A stretch of 64,000 bases of DNA from GCA-2720975 sp964469565 (GCA_964469565.1 CAYXZD010000016.1:34543-98542), one strand, 5' to 3'; positions 38,000 to 48,170 are shown, numbered from the stretch's first letter. Notes: generated by a model not told the origin, from the sequence alone. Program-made: numbers and translations.

Positions 38000-39594
38000 G
38001 CGAGTACGCGCAGCCCGAGCGCATCGAGTGGGGCGGGGCCTGTGGACTCGATTAGGTCATGGAGACCACTCGGATCGTAGTCGGGCCCCCAACGCCTCCG
38101 GCAGCGGCTGAGCAAATCCTCAAAACTCTCAACCCCCACGGGGCCTGCGACGGCGCGGCCAGGATTGAGGTAGATGCGGCCCAGGGCCTGTTCGGCTCGG
38201 TCGAGGGATAGGCCAGTTGCTTCATGAAGAAAGGCCAGGGCATGGTCGTGGCGCCATCCTTCCTGGTGGATTCCCGTGTCGGTGACGGAGAGTGCATAGA
38301 CCAGCAGCCGAAGAGTGAGGTTGTCTCGGGCTGCGGGGTGCTGACTCGCACGCGGGGCTTGAGGGGACTCAAGGCCATGGTGGGCCGAGCCGTAGAGTGC
38401 CCAACCATCAGACCAGGCGGGGAATGGGTCGCGGGGGCTGGTGGACTCTGGAGGCCAGGTGTGCTCCCCGCAGGGGTTGGGGTGTGCGCTGAGCCACCTA
38501 CCCCAATCCTGCGAGGGGCTTGCTTGTGGATCGAGCCTGCGCAGATCGGCTTGGATGCGGACAAGGGTTTCCTTATGGGCGCGGTGCAGATACTCAGGAG
38601 TGAGCGGTTGGCCTACGGATTTTCCGAGTAGGTGGCGGTAGGCGAGCCGGTCCTTGGGCGTTCCAGACAGGTTTCCTCGTGGGCAGTTAGGGACGAGTTC
38701 CTCAAGCCTCGTGTGGAGGTCCTGCAGAGGTGTGCCCACGAATCCCTGTAGGGCCTGGCCTGCACGCGCTCGCCATTGGGCCCGCTCGATGTCATTCCAG
38801 CTGTCGCTTGCAGTAAGGCATGCACTAAAGTGAGCCAACTCTTGGGGAAGATCTGAGTTGAGCGCAGCATCCACCCGCCGTTGTGCGGTGAGAACCCCTG
38901 CCCTGGCGGGAAGTATTCCCACCGCAGTGCGGGCCTCAAGTTCTGCGGTGAGCCGGATACACCGCTCGCCAAGTTTTTCGAGTCCTGCCATCCAATCATC
39001 GATGGAGTCTTGATCATCGAGTGGACGTTTGGGGCGAGTCTGGCCGAGATCGTTCGATCCCCAGAGCCAATCTAACTGCTCTCCATTCTCCTCGGTGGGC
39101 CACAACAAACTGTAACCAAGACAATCAAGAGCTTCGAGTTCATGCTCCAGCCGGACAAGCAAGCGCTGGTAATCCAGTTGCTTGCCGGGGCTGAGATCGC
39201 TGCTTTGAAAGCGGTCTTGCAGCCGCTGCAGTTCGCCGCTGCGCTGGGCCCGCTCAAGTGCGACCCACTGGGGATCGGCACTCACCCAGTTGACTCTCGC
39301 ACCCATGAGTGCACCGAATCGCTGGCCGAGTTCTGCTCGATCTTGTTCAGCTAAACGAGCTTCGGCCACGAATCCGAGCAACGCGGCATTGTCGCTTGGG
39401 AAGGCTCTCCCGGAGTAACTCGTAGGGTTGCGCAGGACACAGCCCGCTGAAGTCGCAAGTATTGCTGCAAGCAAGCCGGCTGCCCACACCCGATTCGAGT
39501 GACGCTTTGGATATTCGCGGGGGTGGGTATGTTCCAATGGGTGGGTGTCGAGAGATGTGCGGGTCATCTTGGCGGCCAGGGCTGTGGATTCCAC
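37981..39594 (-). CDS. DUF885-like lipoprotein lacking the zinc motif
   Basis: 537 residues with a lipoprotein-like signal (LLAAILATSAG-C). It aligns by motif with the DUF885 metallopeptidase-like family: QLDYQRLLVRLEHELEAL, GWALYGSAHHGLES near 400, GIHQEGWRHDHALAFLHEATG and IYLNPGRAVAGPVG at the C-terminus. The family signature HExxPGHH, which should come just before GWALYG, is absent, as that segment reads STSPRDPFPAWSDGWALYG. It is therefore probably catalytically inactive or altered. Several starts are possible; ATG 39567 would place the signal peptide closer to the N-terminus. Confidence 0.7.
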   Translation of the reverse strand: MESTALAAKMTRTSLDTHPLEHTHPREYPKRHSNRVWAAGLLAAILATSAGCVLRNPTSYSGRAFPSDNAALLGFVAEARLAEQDRAELGQRFGALMGARVNWVSADPQWVALERAQRSGELQRLQDRFQSSDLSPGKQLDYQRLLVRLEHELEALDCLGYSLLWPTEENGEQLDWLWGSNDLGQTRPKRPLDDQDSIDDWMAGLEKLGERCIRLTAELEARTAVGILPARAGVLTAQRRVDAALNSDLPQELAHFSACLTASDSWNDIERAQWRARAGQALQGFVGTPLQDLHTRLEELVPNCPRGNLSGTPKDRLAYRHLLGKSVGQPLTPEYLHRAHKETLVRIQADLRRLDPQASPSQDWGRWLSAHPNPCGEHTWPPESTSPRDPFPAWSDGWALYGSAHHGLESPQAPRASQHPAARDNLTLRLLVYALSVTDTGIHQEGWRHDHALAFLHEATGLSLDRAEQALGRIYLNPGRAVAGPVGVESFEDLLSRCRRRWGPDYDPSGLHDLIESTGPAPLDALGLRVLAWMRAQ

Positions 39595-39630
39595 TCGGAC
39601 TTTGGCGTGACTTCGGTTATCCTACGGTCC

Positions 39631-40062
39631 ATGGGACAATCCCCCAACTCCAACGAGGTGACCGCCGGCGTGCGGGTCGAGGCAGCGGGTCAATACGTAC
39701 CGGAGCGCTCGGATCCTGACCGGCCGGTGCATTTTTACGCCTACCGAATCCGCATCACCAATGAGGGGGAGGAGACTGTGCAACTCCTGCGCCGCCGTTG
39801 GGAGATTCGCGATGCTTACAACAATGTCGAAACGGTGAGCGGTGATGGCGTCGTGGGCCATGAGCCGAGCCTCGCACCGGGAGGGTTTTTCGAGTACACA
39901 TCGTTTTGTCCCCTCAAGACCCAGTGGGGGACCATGGAGGGCGCGTACACCTTTGCCGATGAGGCGGGGCATCACTTCGATGTGGCGATTGGGCGTTTCT
40001 TTCTTGTGGAGGCTGCCGACAACCGCAGCGTCTTCGGTCCCACCGTCATGGGGGCGATCTAG
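39631..40062 (+). CDS. apaG: ApaG-domain protein
   Basis: 143 residues forming one ApaG (DUF525) immunoglobulin-like domain: TAGVRVEAAGQYVPERSDP, FYAYRIRITNEGEETVQLL, RRRWEIRDAYNNVETVSGDGVVG, FEYTSFCPLKTQWGTMEGAY. In enterobacteria apaG lies with ksgA and apaH and affects Co/Mg homeostasis, and the molecular role is unclear. The open frame starts earlier, but ATG 39631 matches the family. It is not next to those partners here. Confidence 0.93.
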   Translation: MGQSPNSNEVTAGVRVEAAGQYVPERSDPDRPVHFYAYRIRITNEGEETVQLLRRRWEIRDAYNNVETVSGDGVVGHEPSLAPGGFFEYTSFCPLKTQWGTMEGAYTFADEAGHHFDVAIGRFFLVEAADNRSVFGPTVMGAI

Positions 40063-40103
40063 GGATCCTCGAACCGGCTCAGAATCTGCCCTAACTCGGA
40101 AAG

Positions 40104-41315
40104 CTAGCGCGGCACGCCTGCGATTCCAAAGAGTTCATCCTCAATGAGTCTTGCAGCGAGTGCATGCCCACGCACGTTGAGGTGCAAATCAACCGTCCAA
40201 TACAGCTGCTCGCTGCTTGCGGCAAAAGCCGGACGCAAGTCTAGGGTTCGCACGCTTGCCTTCTTGAGTTGTCCGAGCAACCCATCGGCTAAGGACTCGC
40301 ACAACTTCAGGCTCTTGGGGTCCGCGTTGATGGTCTTCATGGCATTCTTGAGCTTGGGAGCGAACCGTCTCGGTTGACCACATGAGGGGGGCGGCAGGTA
40401 GACCAGTAGAAACTTGGTTCCCCGTTCCCGTGCTTGCCGATCGAGCTCTATCCCGGTGGCCACTGAAATGCGTAGAGCGTCCTCCATAGCTTCAGGGTAA
40501 GTCATGAAGGTGAGTGCTTGGTGGATCTCTTGACCCAGCATCGCACTGCCGCTCACACCCAGCTTTCGCAGCGGTTGTAGGTATTCATCGGAAACGCTGG
40601 GCCCACCGGGTTGGCGGTAGATAAATCGCCATGCACCGAGCCCATCTCGGAAGTCGTTTCCGCCGTAGGTGACGAGGACTACATACTCGGGTTCGAGTTG
40701 GCCGTAGGCATCTAGGGTGCCGAGATAGTTGGCGTAGCCATATCCGCTGACTCCTGTATTCCAGACCTCTACACGTTGATCAGGGAGCCGAACTCGCAGG
40801 GAAGCTTCCAATTGATTGGCTGTGGACTCCGAGTTTGCGCACACGCCCTCCATGTGGGAATCGCCCATGAGGACAATCGACAGATCCACAGGTGCATCAC
40901 TGGGGTTGTAGTCTTCGCGGATCCCCAGTCCATTGGTGCGTCGTACAAACTCTCCCTGTGGATGTTCCCGAAAGGTGCGAGGCCATTTGCGGTTTGCCAA
41001 TAGGGAGTAGTGCACACCGGGGACCGGTGTGACGCGCTTCTTCTTGAGCTGCGGGAACAAGATGCGACGATCGTTTGGGCTGAGTTCCAGGGACAGGCGC
41101 CGTGCGAAATCCCACCCGAGTCGAGCTGGATCAGCGGGCGGGGGTGTTCCGTCTCCTGCTGCCACCCTAGCAGCGAGAATCTCATTCAGCCCTTCCCCGT
41201 CGTCGATGAACTCTACGATGCCCTCTTCTTCACGCCCGTACTCCCAATAGAGCCACGCCGCACCGAGGGCGAGCGCAGTGGAGCAGGTCGCGACGGCGAG
41301 GCGTTGAAGCAGCAT
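40104..41315 (-). CDS. SGNH/GDSL hydrolase-like exported protein
   Basis: 403 residues with an N-terminal signal or anchor (ATCSTALALGAAWLYW). Block I is VLMGDSHMEGVC, the block III region is VTYGGNDFRDGLG, and the C-terminal catalytic Asp-His pair is in TVDLHLNVRGHALAARLI. Such enzymes are esterases or O-acetyl transferases acting on glycans and lipids. ATG 41315 is preferred over 41333. It stands alone between apaG (convergent) and the FG-GAP gene. Confidence 0.85.
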   Translation of the reverse strand: MLLQRLAVATCSTALALGAAWLYWEYGREEEGIVEFIDDGEGLNEILAARVAAGDGTPPPADPARLGWDFARRLSLELSPNDRRILFPQLKKKRVTPVPGVHYSLLANRKWPRTFREHPQGEFVRRTNGLGIREDYNPSDAPVDLSIVLMGDSHMEGVCANSESTANQLEASLRVRLPDQRVEVWNTGVSGYGYANYLGTLDAYGQLEPEYVVLVTYGGNDFRDGLGAWRFIYRQPGGPSVSDEYLQPLRKLGVSGSAMLGQEIHQALTFMTYPEAMEDALRISVATGIELDRQARERGTKFLLVYLPPPSCGQPRRFAPKLKNAMKTINADPKSLKLCESLADGLLGQLKKASVRTLDLRPAFAASSEQLYWTVDLHLNVRGHALAARLIEDELFGIAGVPR

Positions 41316-41438
41316 GGGTCTAGTCTGGCACATCGGGGCCAGTGATGTGTGTGCTTGGGATTGTGAAATGGACTCGCCCTAAGGCAATTCTATGGAAGCG
41401 GCGCGCCGAGTAGGATTCTCTGCTTCTCTTTGCCCCAT

Positions 41439-44009
41439 TCAGTACGGAGTCGTACCGGAGAGGGCATTTGAAGCTGCGCGGCCGGCGGGGGTGCCGGATT
41501 CGTTGTACCAGACCTGGAAGTACAGGCTGGCTCCAGGAGGCAAGTTGGCGGGGACGCTGACCGTTGTCTGCCATCGGCCTGCGCTGTCGGTCTGCAGGAC
41601 TTGGGTTTGGTCAATAGCGGGGACCCGCAGACCGCCTGCGAGGGAGTGGCACTCGGCCCTCCAGCCGACAATGAGCGTAGTGCGGTGATTCGCGGGTGCC
41701 TGGTCGAGAGTGAGGCTCACCGTGGAGCCTGGGCTGATGGGGCCGGAACCTGCGAGTTGACTCTGCCCGCTAGAACCGGGGAGACCATAGGCGAGGTCGA
41801 CCCAAAGCGGGCCCGGATCAGAGGTGACCCGCAGGGCCAAATAGGTTTGTGAAGAGTCTTGGCTCGCACTGACGACTGCAGCGCCTGTGCAAGGGTTAGG
41901 GTCTGAAAAGGAGAGTCCGCCCCTGACAATGAGCGGGCCATTGATGAGGGGGGCTGACATGGGTGATGCCCGCAGTTCATCCACTCGCGCGACAACGCGA
42001 TAGCGCCGGCCCGCGGGCAGGAGCGTGCTGACAGGATAAGCGTTGCGGTGATTGCGTTGCTGGCGTTCCACGTTGAAGGTGCCGCCGGGAACGATGAACG
42101 GCTGGCTCGGGTCGCTCACATCCCAGAAGACGATCTCTGCCTTGCCCGATCCACAGGCCGGCGCGCCGGTGGCGATGCGCCCGTCGAGGAGCACCTCCTG
42201 GACTCGAACGGCGCCGGCTCCTAGGTCCGTGTCAAATGCCATACCCACATACCAGTCGGACCCGGGTGCAGTGGTGGGAGCGGCAAGCGGGATGGTATTG
42301 GTGGTCAACGCAAGGCCGTTCGTGCTCGTCACCAAGTCAGCCACCGCATTGGCCAGGGGTGGGAATTCACACCGGTCAATCACCACCAACCCACTTCGAT
42401 AAACGGTGATTTCACGGTCTTCGAGATCTGCGAGGGGAATCCGTGCGAGGGCAGGATTGACGTGCCGGTCGATGCGCCGCAAGCCCGTCGCGGGGTTGGA
42501 GGGCAGGTCGACCCCGAGGCTAAAATACAGATCCTGGGCGGGGTCCGATGGGACGGGGTCAGCGGGCAAAGCGAAGTGCAGGCTGTATTCGTTTTGGTTG
42601 ATGTAGCCGCCTGCGCTGGTGACAAGCTGCCTCCTGCGATGGCCGGTGCCATCCCCTTCAACCACGAGTTCCACCGTGGCCCCGTATTCGTTCTCTAACC
42701 CAAATGGGGCAATGGGGGAGTCCATCACGACCCGGACTCTCACGTAGCGGCGCTGATCGGGAGGCGTGAAAGCGTCATAGGTGTTGTTGTTGTACAGGTA
42801 CCCGCGGGGAGAGCCGAAGGCCCCGATGCCCAGGTCTAAATCTCCGTCCCGGTCCCAGTCCGCCCAGGAAAAAAGGACGTTGCTGAGGTGATTGCTGGGG
42901 ATGTTGTGGGTGGCCACGATGAACTTTCGCTGGCCTGTTTCGACGAACATGTTTCGGCGGAACACGCCTTGGGTGCTGATGTCAATATCCCCATCGTTGT
43001 CCCAGTCGGCGTGAGAGACCCCCAGGCAGAACTTGCCGCCATTCATCTCAATGGTCTTCGTCTTCGTTAGGAAGAACGTGCCATCTCCGTGGTTTTCAAG
43101 CACACGGATCATCAGATCAGCACACCAGGAAATCAGCAGGTCTAGATCGCCGTCGAGATCGTAGTCGAAAAAAAACACACCCTCATCGGTGGTCGAGCGG
43201 CTGGGGATTCCCGTGGCGGGTGTCCCCAGCGGCATGAAGAGAGGTGCACCTAGGGATGATCGGTTTTGATAGAGAGTGCCGTTGCTGTACAGGTCGAGGT
43301 CGCCATCCCCATCCACATCGTGAAACTCGGCTCCTTCGGGGCGGGAAGTGCCGGGGGGATTATCCAGGCCGACTTGCCGACTGAGTTCCAAAAACCGATG
43401 TTCCCCGGCAGGGCCCGTGGGACCCATGTTTTGCAAAAAGAAATTCCCCGGGCTTCCGATCATCGGAATCCAAGAGGGGTAGACGGGCACGAACAAATCG
43501 GGGTCGCTGTCGAAGTCGACGTCTGCCCATAGATTGGTCTCGCAGTTTCCCCATGGCACCTCATCCACGACTCCTGGGCGCATGACATCGGTGAAGTTCG
43601 GAAGGTTGCCGAGGTTCTTCAGAAGCTTGATGGGTTCAGGCAGGTGCCCGCGCGTTTCGGTGGCAATGTCAGGAAAGCCATCCATGTTGTAGTCCCCGAT
43701 GGCACACCCGTAGCGGCCGGTGAGTGGAATCACATTGGCCCACAGCTCCCAGTCGACTCCGCCCTTGTTGTGCCACAGTTCGCCCGAGTTCGCTCCGAAG
43801 AAATCGACCCAGCCGTCTGCATCGAGATCGGAGAACGAAATGCCCCCTGAGCGGTCAATGTCGAGTCCATTGGGCCAATTGTGATTACGCCAAAGGGTTA
43901 CATTCAGATCTTGTGCTTGGGTCGGCACCATCGAAGCGCATGCGAGAAGCGCACCCAAGTAACATCGTGAAGCCACCGAGCGCGGCCGGCCTGTGGGTCC
44001 GCAGTCCAT
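41439..44009 (-). CDS. Exported FG-GAP repeat protein with ASPIC/UnbV domain
   Basis: 856 residues. A signal peptide (LGALLACASMVPTQAQ) is followed by about seven FG-GAP/VCBS calcium-binding repeats with DxDxDG loops: FSDLDADGWVDFF, GDYNMDGFPDIA, HDVDGDGDLDLYSNG, FDYDLDGDLDLLISW, ADWDNDGDIDIS, ADWDRDGDLDLGIG. Then an ASPIC/UnbV segment (ENEYGATVELVVEGDG, VTSAGGYINQNEYSLHFALP), and a C-terminal beta region ending LYFQVWYNE, similar to the end of other exported proteins here. It probably forms a seven-bladed propeller outside the cell. The start ATG 44009 is chosen for the signal peptide. Confidence 0.9.
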   Translation of the reverse strand: MDCGPTGRPRSVASRCYLGALLACASMVPTQAQDLNVTLWRNHNWPNGLDIDRSGGISFSDLDADGWVDFFGANSGELWHNKGGVDWELWANVIPLTGRYGCAIGDYNMDGFPDIATETRGHLPEPIKLLKNLGNLPNFTDVMRPGVVDEVPWGNCETNLWADVDFDSDPDLFVPVYPSWIPMIGSPGNFFLQNMGPTGPAGEHRFLELSRQVGLDNPPGTSRPEGAEFHDVDGDGDLDLYSNGTLYQNRSSLGAPLFMPLGTPATGIPSRSTTDEGVFFFDYDLDGDLDLLISWCADLMIRVLENHGDGTFFLTKTKTIEMNGGKFCLGVSHADWDNDGDIDISTQGVFRRNMFVETGQRKFIVATHNIPSNHLSNVLFSWADWDRDGDLDLGIGAFGSPRGYLYNNNTYDAFTPPDQRRYVRVRVVMDSPIAPFGLENEYGATVELVVEGDGTGHRRRQLVTSAGGYINQNEYSLHFALPADPVPSDPAQDLYFSLGVDLPSNPATGLRRIDRHVNPALARIPLADLEDREITVYRSGLVVIDRCEFPPLANAVADLVTSTNGLALTTNTIPLAAPTTAPGSDWYVGMAFDTDLGAGAVRVQEVLLDGRIATGAPACGSGKAEIVFWDVSDPSQPFIVPGGTFNVERQQRNHRNAYPVSTLLPAGRRYRVVARVDELRASPMSAPLINGPLIVRGGLSFSDPNPCTGAAVVSASQDSSQTYLALRVTSDPGPLWVDLAYGLPGSSGQSQLAGSGPISPGSTVSLTLDQAPANHRTTLIVGWRAECHSLAGGLRVPAIDQTQVLQTDSAGRWQTTVSVPANLPPGASLYFQVWYNESGTPAGRAASNALSGTTPY

Positions 44010-44230
44010 GCTTCCAATGTACCGCACCGCCGGGAATCCGGGCGACCTCGTTGAGCGATAAGCCGCGGCGGTTGGCCCAATGCCACGCGAATGGGGCACC
44101 GGGTCCCTCTATCTGGCGAGTGAAACCCTTGGAGTTCTCGGAGTGGTCGGTCCCACGGGTCGGCCTCCGGCCCCGTGTTGTTCCTGCCCACAAGGATTCG
44201 AGTGTGTGCCGCGCGGCGATTCAGCTTGGC

Positions 44231-45910
44231 TCAGGGCGTGCCGATGACAAGGATGTCGTCGATTTCAGCGCGTTCCTTGACGCCCTTCGCATTGGTGACG
44301 AAGCGCAGGCGCAGATTGGGGTTGTTGGCGGCCCCGGACGGAAGAGTGAATGTGTATTTGGCCCAGGGGTGCTTCTCGACGGTGGCATAAGACTGCCAGG
44401 TCGAGCCGTTCCACCACTGGAAATCCAGGTACTCGCAGCTAAGGGTATTGTTGCGGAAGTGGGCGGCTAGGTCGATTTGGACGGATGAGTAGCCCACTGT
44501 GCTGAAGGACGGCGATTCGATCCAGGTGCTTTGTGTGCCGACAGTACAGGCGCCCGTGCCCACTCCGCCCTTCTTCAAGCGCCCGCCGTATTTGCCTCCA
44601 TAGGCGGCCTTGGTCTTGACCTTGCAGCGCGAGCCGTTTGAAACGGTCCAGCCGCCCGCCGCAAAACTCCCACTTTCAAAATCCTCAGCGAGTAGGACTT
44701 GTTTCTCAGACCGGAAACTCGAAAAGGTGGGTGCTGCAGTGTTGATGCTGCGCGCATTGTCCGCTGAATTCGGATCAGGATGAGCGATGCCCATCACCCA
44801 TCCGTTGAACGTGGCGAGTGGCGACGAAAAATACTTGATGCGGCTACCCGGGGAATACGCCATGACAGTGCGGTACTGGTTGTTCGATGTACGAAACCCG
44901 TACGAGTATTGGTAGGCCGCACTGCTCCCGTTGTCACGGTCATGGGTGCACCCCATGTTATGGCCAATCTCGTGCCCGAATGAATAGTATCCGGTAGCGC
45001 AGCTGTCCAAGGTGACACTGAAAGCGCTGCTCGCAAAACCCTGACTGACGTTTGTCATCAGGTATGCGATGCCGCAGTACTGTCCTGCGCTGGTAATCAT
45101 GGCCACGAAGTCCGCTCCAACCAAGTCCCGGGCGGCATGAACTTCGTCGTACCAGCCATCGGTCTTGGATTTCATGCGGCTAAGCATTTGGCTCATGTCA
45201 CTCGACTCGCTCTGCAGCGTTTCAAGGGCAAGGACTAACCGCATATCAGGCGTGGCCGTTGCGTTGTTATAGGCCTGGTTGGTCTCCAGCACCGCGAGGT
45301 TGATCAGCGACAAGATGCCGTTTTGACCCCCATTGGTAGCTCGAGCTTCGGGCGAGTAGGCTACCAAGACGTCTGCGTACAGCTGAGCCCCTGAAGAGGA
45401 CTCTGTCATGCCTCCGGGTGTGCGAATCTCGTGGCTGTGATCGGTGCCACAGGGCAGGTAGTGATTCTCGTCGACGAGGGTGAGGCCATGCACACCATTG
45501 GATCCTGGGCCGATCCTCAAGAGCATCCCGGCGTGGCGAATGCTGGCAGCGACCTTGTCCCCGTGAACGGAAATACACACATCACCGTGGGGGTCGCCGA
45601 TCACTTTACCCACCCAGTTGAGGCCTCCCTGGAGGGTACTGTTGGATGACTCGTATTGAACTTGAATGGCCGTATCCCCAAAGAGATTCATGAGCAGGAC
45701 GCCATCTTGACCCTTGGCCGCTTCAAAGAGCAGGTCGATGCGTACTTCAACCGGGCGAGTCAGGCGAACCTCGGATTCCTGCCCAAAGTCGGCGGCCAGT
45801 GACTGGTGCGAAGCGAGGAGGAAATCCCTATCCATGCTCTGACGGGTCTGCGCCGCGGTCAGGGGCGCGAGGGAGGTGAGGAATGCGATGGCTAGTATGG
45901 ACTTGAGCAC
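44231..45910 (-). CDS. Exported reprolysin-like zinc metalloprotease
   Basis: 559 residues. The zinc site HEIGHNMGCTHDRDN near residue 260 is the HExxHxxGxxHD signature of M12B/metzincin peptidases, and the Met-turn (VMAYSP) follows. A signal peptide (ILAIAFLTSLAPLTAAQ) begins at GTG 45910; a TTG at 45961 gives a longer form. The C-terminal about 150 residues are a carbohydrate-binding-like beta domain (AEDFESGSFAAGGWTVSNG). Probably a secreted peptidase, calcium-stabilised. Substrate unknown. Confidence 0.9.
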   Translation of the reverse strand: MLKSILAIAFLTSLAPLTAAQTRQSMDRDFLLASHQSLAADFGQESEVRLTRPVEVRIDLLFEAAKGQDGVLLMNLFGDTAIQVQYESSNSTLQGGLNWVGKVIGDPHGDVCISVHGDKVAASIRHAGMLLRIGPGSNGVHGLTLVDENHYLPCGTDHSHEIRTPGGMTESSSGAQLYADVLVAYSPEARATNGGQNGILSLINLAVLETNQAYNNATATPDMRLVLALETLQSESSDMSQMLSRMKSKTDGWYDEVHAARDLVGADFVAMITSAGQYCGIAYLMTNVSQGFASSAFSVTLDSCATGYYSFGHEIGHNMGCTHDRDNGSSAAYQYSYGFRTSNNQYRTVMAYSPGSRIKYFSSPLATFNGWVMGIAHPDPNSADNARSINTAAPTFSSFRSEKQVLLAEDFESGSFAAGGWTVSNGSRCKVKTKAAYGGKYGGRLKKGGVGTGACTVGTQSTWIESPSFSTVGYSSVQIDLAAHFRNNTLSCEYLDFQWWNGSTWQSYATVEKHPWAKYTFTLPSGAANNPNLRLRFVTNAKGVKERAEIDDILVIGTP

Positions 45911-46258
45911 GGGTGGAGTCTGAGGGAGGTGTTTGGGAGTAATAATGAGGGTGGCTGGCAATGGCGGTGCAGGCCTTCAGTTCTTTGACGCTTAGGAATA
46001 GGAGCCACCTAGGGCTAGTCTAGTTCCATTCAATGTTGACTTTTTCCAGGCGAACCAAGTGAAGCAATCCAGTTCCGGGTCGCAAATCGAGTCATACGGC
46101 GTTGGGGTGCCCCCTCAAACGAGACCAGGGCTTATGAGAATTGGGGTTCATGAGAAGTAGGAGCACCTAAGGGTGCAGAAAGGCCCCCGGACTGTGCGCC
46201 CGGAGACGGAGCGAAGCGGAGTCGCAGGGCGCTCTACGCCGTATCGGGGCCAAAGAAA
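45911..46258. other. Intergenic region, about 350 bp, with two TACGCCGTA-type sites
   Basis: No coding sequence seen. It holds ATACGGCGT at 46094-46102 and TACGCCGTAT at 46235-46244, members of a motif that recurs in intergenic DNA of this window (60526, 62243, 63168, 63183). Confidence 0.5.
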
Positions 46259-46294
46259 ACAGGCCGCCCTGTGCGTGTGCGCAGGACGGCCTGT
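46259..46294 (-). terminator. Rho-independent terminator of groEL
   Basis: Stem ACAGGCCG / CGGCCTGT extended by CCTG/CAGG, short loop, followed on the minus strand by TTTTCTTT. It lies about 45 bp past the groEL stop. Confidence 0.75.
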
Positions 46295-46340
46295 TGTTGA
46301 TTCCCTAGTGGGATCTTTGCAGTAGCGACTTGGCCTGCGA

Positions 46341-47815
46341 CTAGTGCGCGTGGCCGCCGGCGGGCTCGGGGTCGGCTTTGCCGGGCATGTCGGAGACGAG
46401 GGCGTCCGTGGTGAGCAAGAGGCTCGCTACGGAAGCGGCGTTTTGAAGGCCGGAGCGCACGACCTTGGTGGGGTCGATGACACCGGACTTGGTGAGGTCC
46501 TCGTACTTGTCGGTGGCTGCGTTGTAGCCGTGGCCCTTGGCCTTGGACTGCAACACGTTTTGCACGACCACCGCGCCGTCCTGACCGGCGTTCTCGGCGA
46601 TCTGACGCAAAGGAGCTTCGAGGGCACGGCGGATGATGAGGGCGCCTACGCGCTCGTCGTCACTGAGCTTGAGAGCCTCGACACACTTGATGCAGGAAAG
46701 CAAAGCCGTGCCGCCGCCAGGGACGATGCCCTCTTCGACAGCTGCGCGGGTGGCATGCAGGGCATCCTCCACACGGGCCTTCTTCTCTTTCATCTCGGCT
46801 TCAGTGGCTGCACCCACGTGCACCTGAGCCACGCCACCCGACAACTTGGCAAGGCGCTCTTGGAGCTTCTCGGCATCGTAGTCGGACTTGGTGTTTTCGA
46901 TCTCGGCGCGAATCTGAGCGATGCGGCCCTTGATCTCGGACTTCTTACCCGAGCCCTCCACGATGGTCGTGTCGTCCTTGGTGACGATGACCTTCTTGGC
47001 GGAACCCANNNNNNNNNNNNNNNNNNNNNNNNNNNNNNNNNNNNNNNNNNNNNNNNNNNNNNNNNNNNNNNNNNNNNNNNNNNNNNNNNNNNNNNNNNNN
47101 NNNNNNNNAGCGGGATGATCTCCTTGATGGAGGACAGCTTCTTTTCGTGTACCAAGATGGCGGGGTTGTCGAACTCCACCTGCATGGTCTCGGTGTTGGT
47201 GATGAAGTGCGGCGACAGGTAGCCCTTGTCGAACTGCATGCCTTCGACCCATTCCACATGCGTGTCGAGGGTGCTGCCCTCTTCCACGGTGATGACTCCA
47301 TCCTTGCCCACGCGGTCCATGGCCTCGGCGATCATCGCACCGATTTCAGGGTCGTTGTTGGAAGCAATCGCGGCCACCTGGGCGGTGTCCTTGGTGCTCT
47401 TGATGGGGGTGGAGAGTTTATGCAAGTTCTTGATGCAGGCTTCCACGGCCTTGTCGATGCCGCGCTTGATGCCCACGGGGCTCGCACCAGCAGTGACGTT
47501 CTTGAGGCCTTCCTCGAAGATGGCCTCGGCCATGACCGTGGCGGTCGTGGTGCCATCTCCGGCAGCATCATTGGTCTTGGCAGCGACCTGCTTGACGAGT
47601 TGGGCGCCCATGTTCTCGTAGGCGTTTTCCAGCTCGATCTCTTTGGTCACGCTCACCCCGTCCTTCGTGACGGTGGGGCTGCCAAAGGCTTTCTCAATGA
47701 TGACGTTGCGACCGCGGGGGCCGAGGGTGACTTTGACGGCTCGGGCGAGCTTGCGAACGCCAGCGCGGATGTGCTCGCGTGCGTCTGCGTCGTAACTGAT
47801 TTGTTTGGCGGCCAT
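46341..47815 (-). CDS. groEL: GroEL chaperonin, interrupted by an assembly gap
   Basis: Hsp60 folding chaperonin. The N-terminal 235 residues (MAAKQISYDADAREHI to SSIKEIIP) and the C-terminal part (GSAKKVIVTKDDTTIVEG to the histidine-rich end GGHAH) lie on either side of 100 Ns. Compared with E. coli GroEL about 81 residues of the apical domain (about 243 bp) should be in the gap, so the 100 Ns are a placeholder and the apparent frame change is not real. The ATP motif DGTTTATVMAE and GGG motif VPGGGTALLS are present. The C-terminus lacks GGM repeats and ends in GGHAH. It follows groES by 40 bp. Confidence 0.96.
47009..47108. other. Assembly gap (100 N) inside groEL
   Basis: Run of exactly 100 N, the usual size for a gap of unknown length. 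Confidence 0.99.
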
Positions 47816-47855
47816 GGGGCTGCTCCTTATTGTGATTGGCTAGGGGTAAGAGCGA

Positions 47856-48170
47856 TCAGTCAATGATGGCGAGCAGGTCGTCTTCACGCATGATCATGTA
47901 GTCTTCACCCGCGTACTTGACGTCGGTGCCGGCGTAGGAGGTGAACAGCACGCGGTCGCCCACGCTGACGGAGAAGGTGCTCTTGGAGCCATCATCAAGG
48001 CAGCGGCCGTCACCGAGGGAGATGACGATGCCCTCCTTGGGCTTTTCCTTGGCACTTTCGGGAAGCAGGATGCCTCCGGCAGTCTTGTCTTCAGCTTGAA
48101 TGCGCTGGACGAGGAGACGATCGCCCAGGGGGCGGATGGCGACTTTCTTGGACTTGGTCTTGGCGGCCAT
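47856..48170 (-). CDS. groES: GroES co-chaperonin
   Basis: 104 residues, the heptameric lid of GroEL. Visible: IRPLGDRLLVQRIQAEDKTA, the mobile loop AGGILLPESAKEKP, GDRVLFTSYAGTDVKYAGED. The N-terminus has a basic extension MAAKTKSKKV. ATG 48170 is the start; the open frame to 48260 has no family match. It is in an operon with groEL. No CIRCE element was seen upstream. Confidence 0.96.
   Translation of the reverse strand: MAAKTKSKKVAIRPLGDRLLVQRIQAEDKTAGGILLPESAKEKPKEGIVISLGDGRCLDDGSKSTFSVSVGDRVLFTSYAGTDVKYAGEDYMIMREDDLLAIID

Noticed and set aside
46790..47301. Frameshift in groEL
   Set aside because: The frame change results from the placeholder gap of 100 Ns, not from the sequence.
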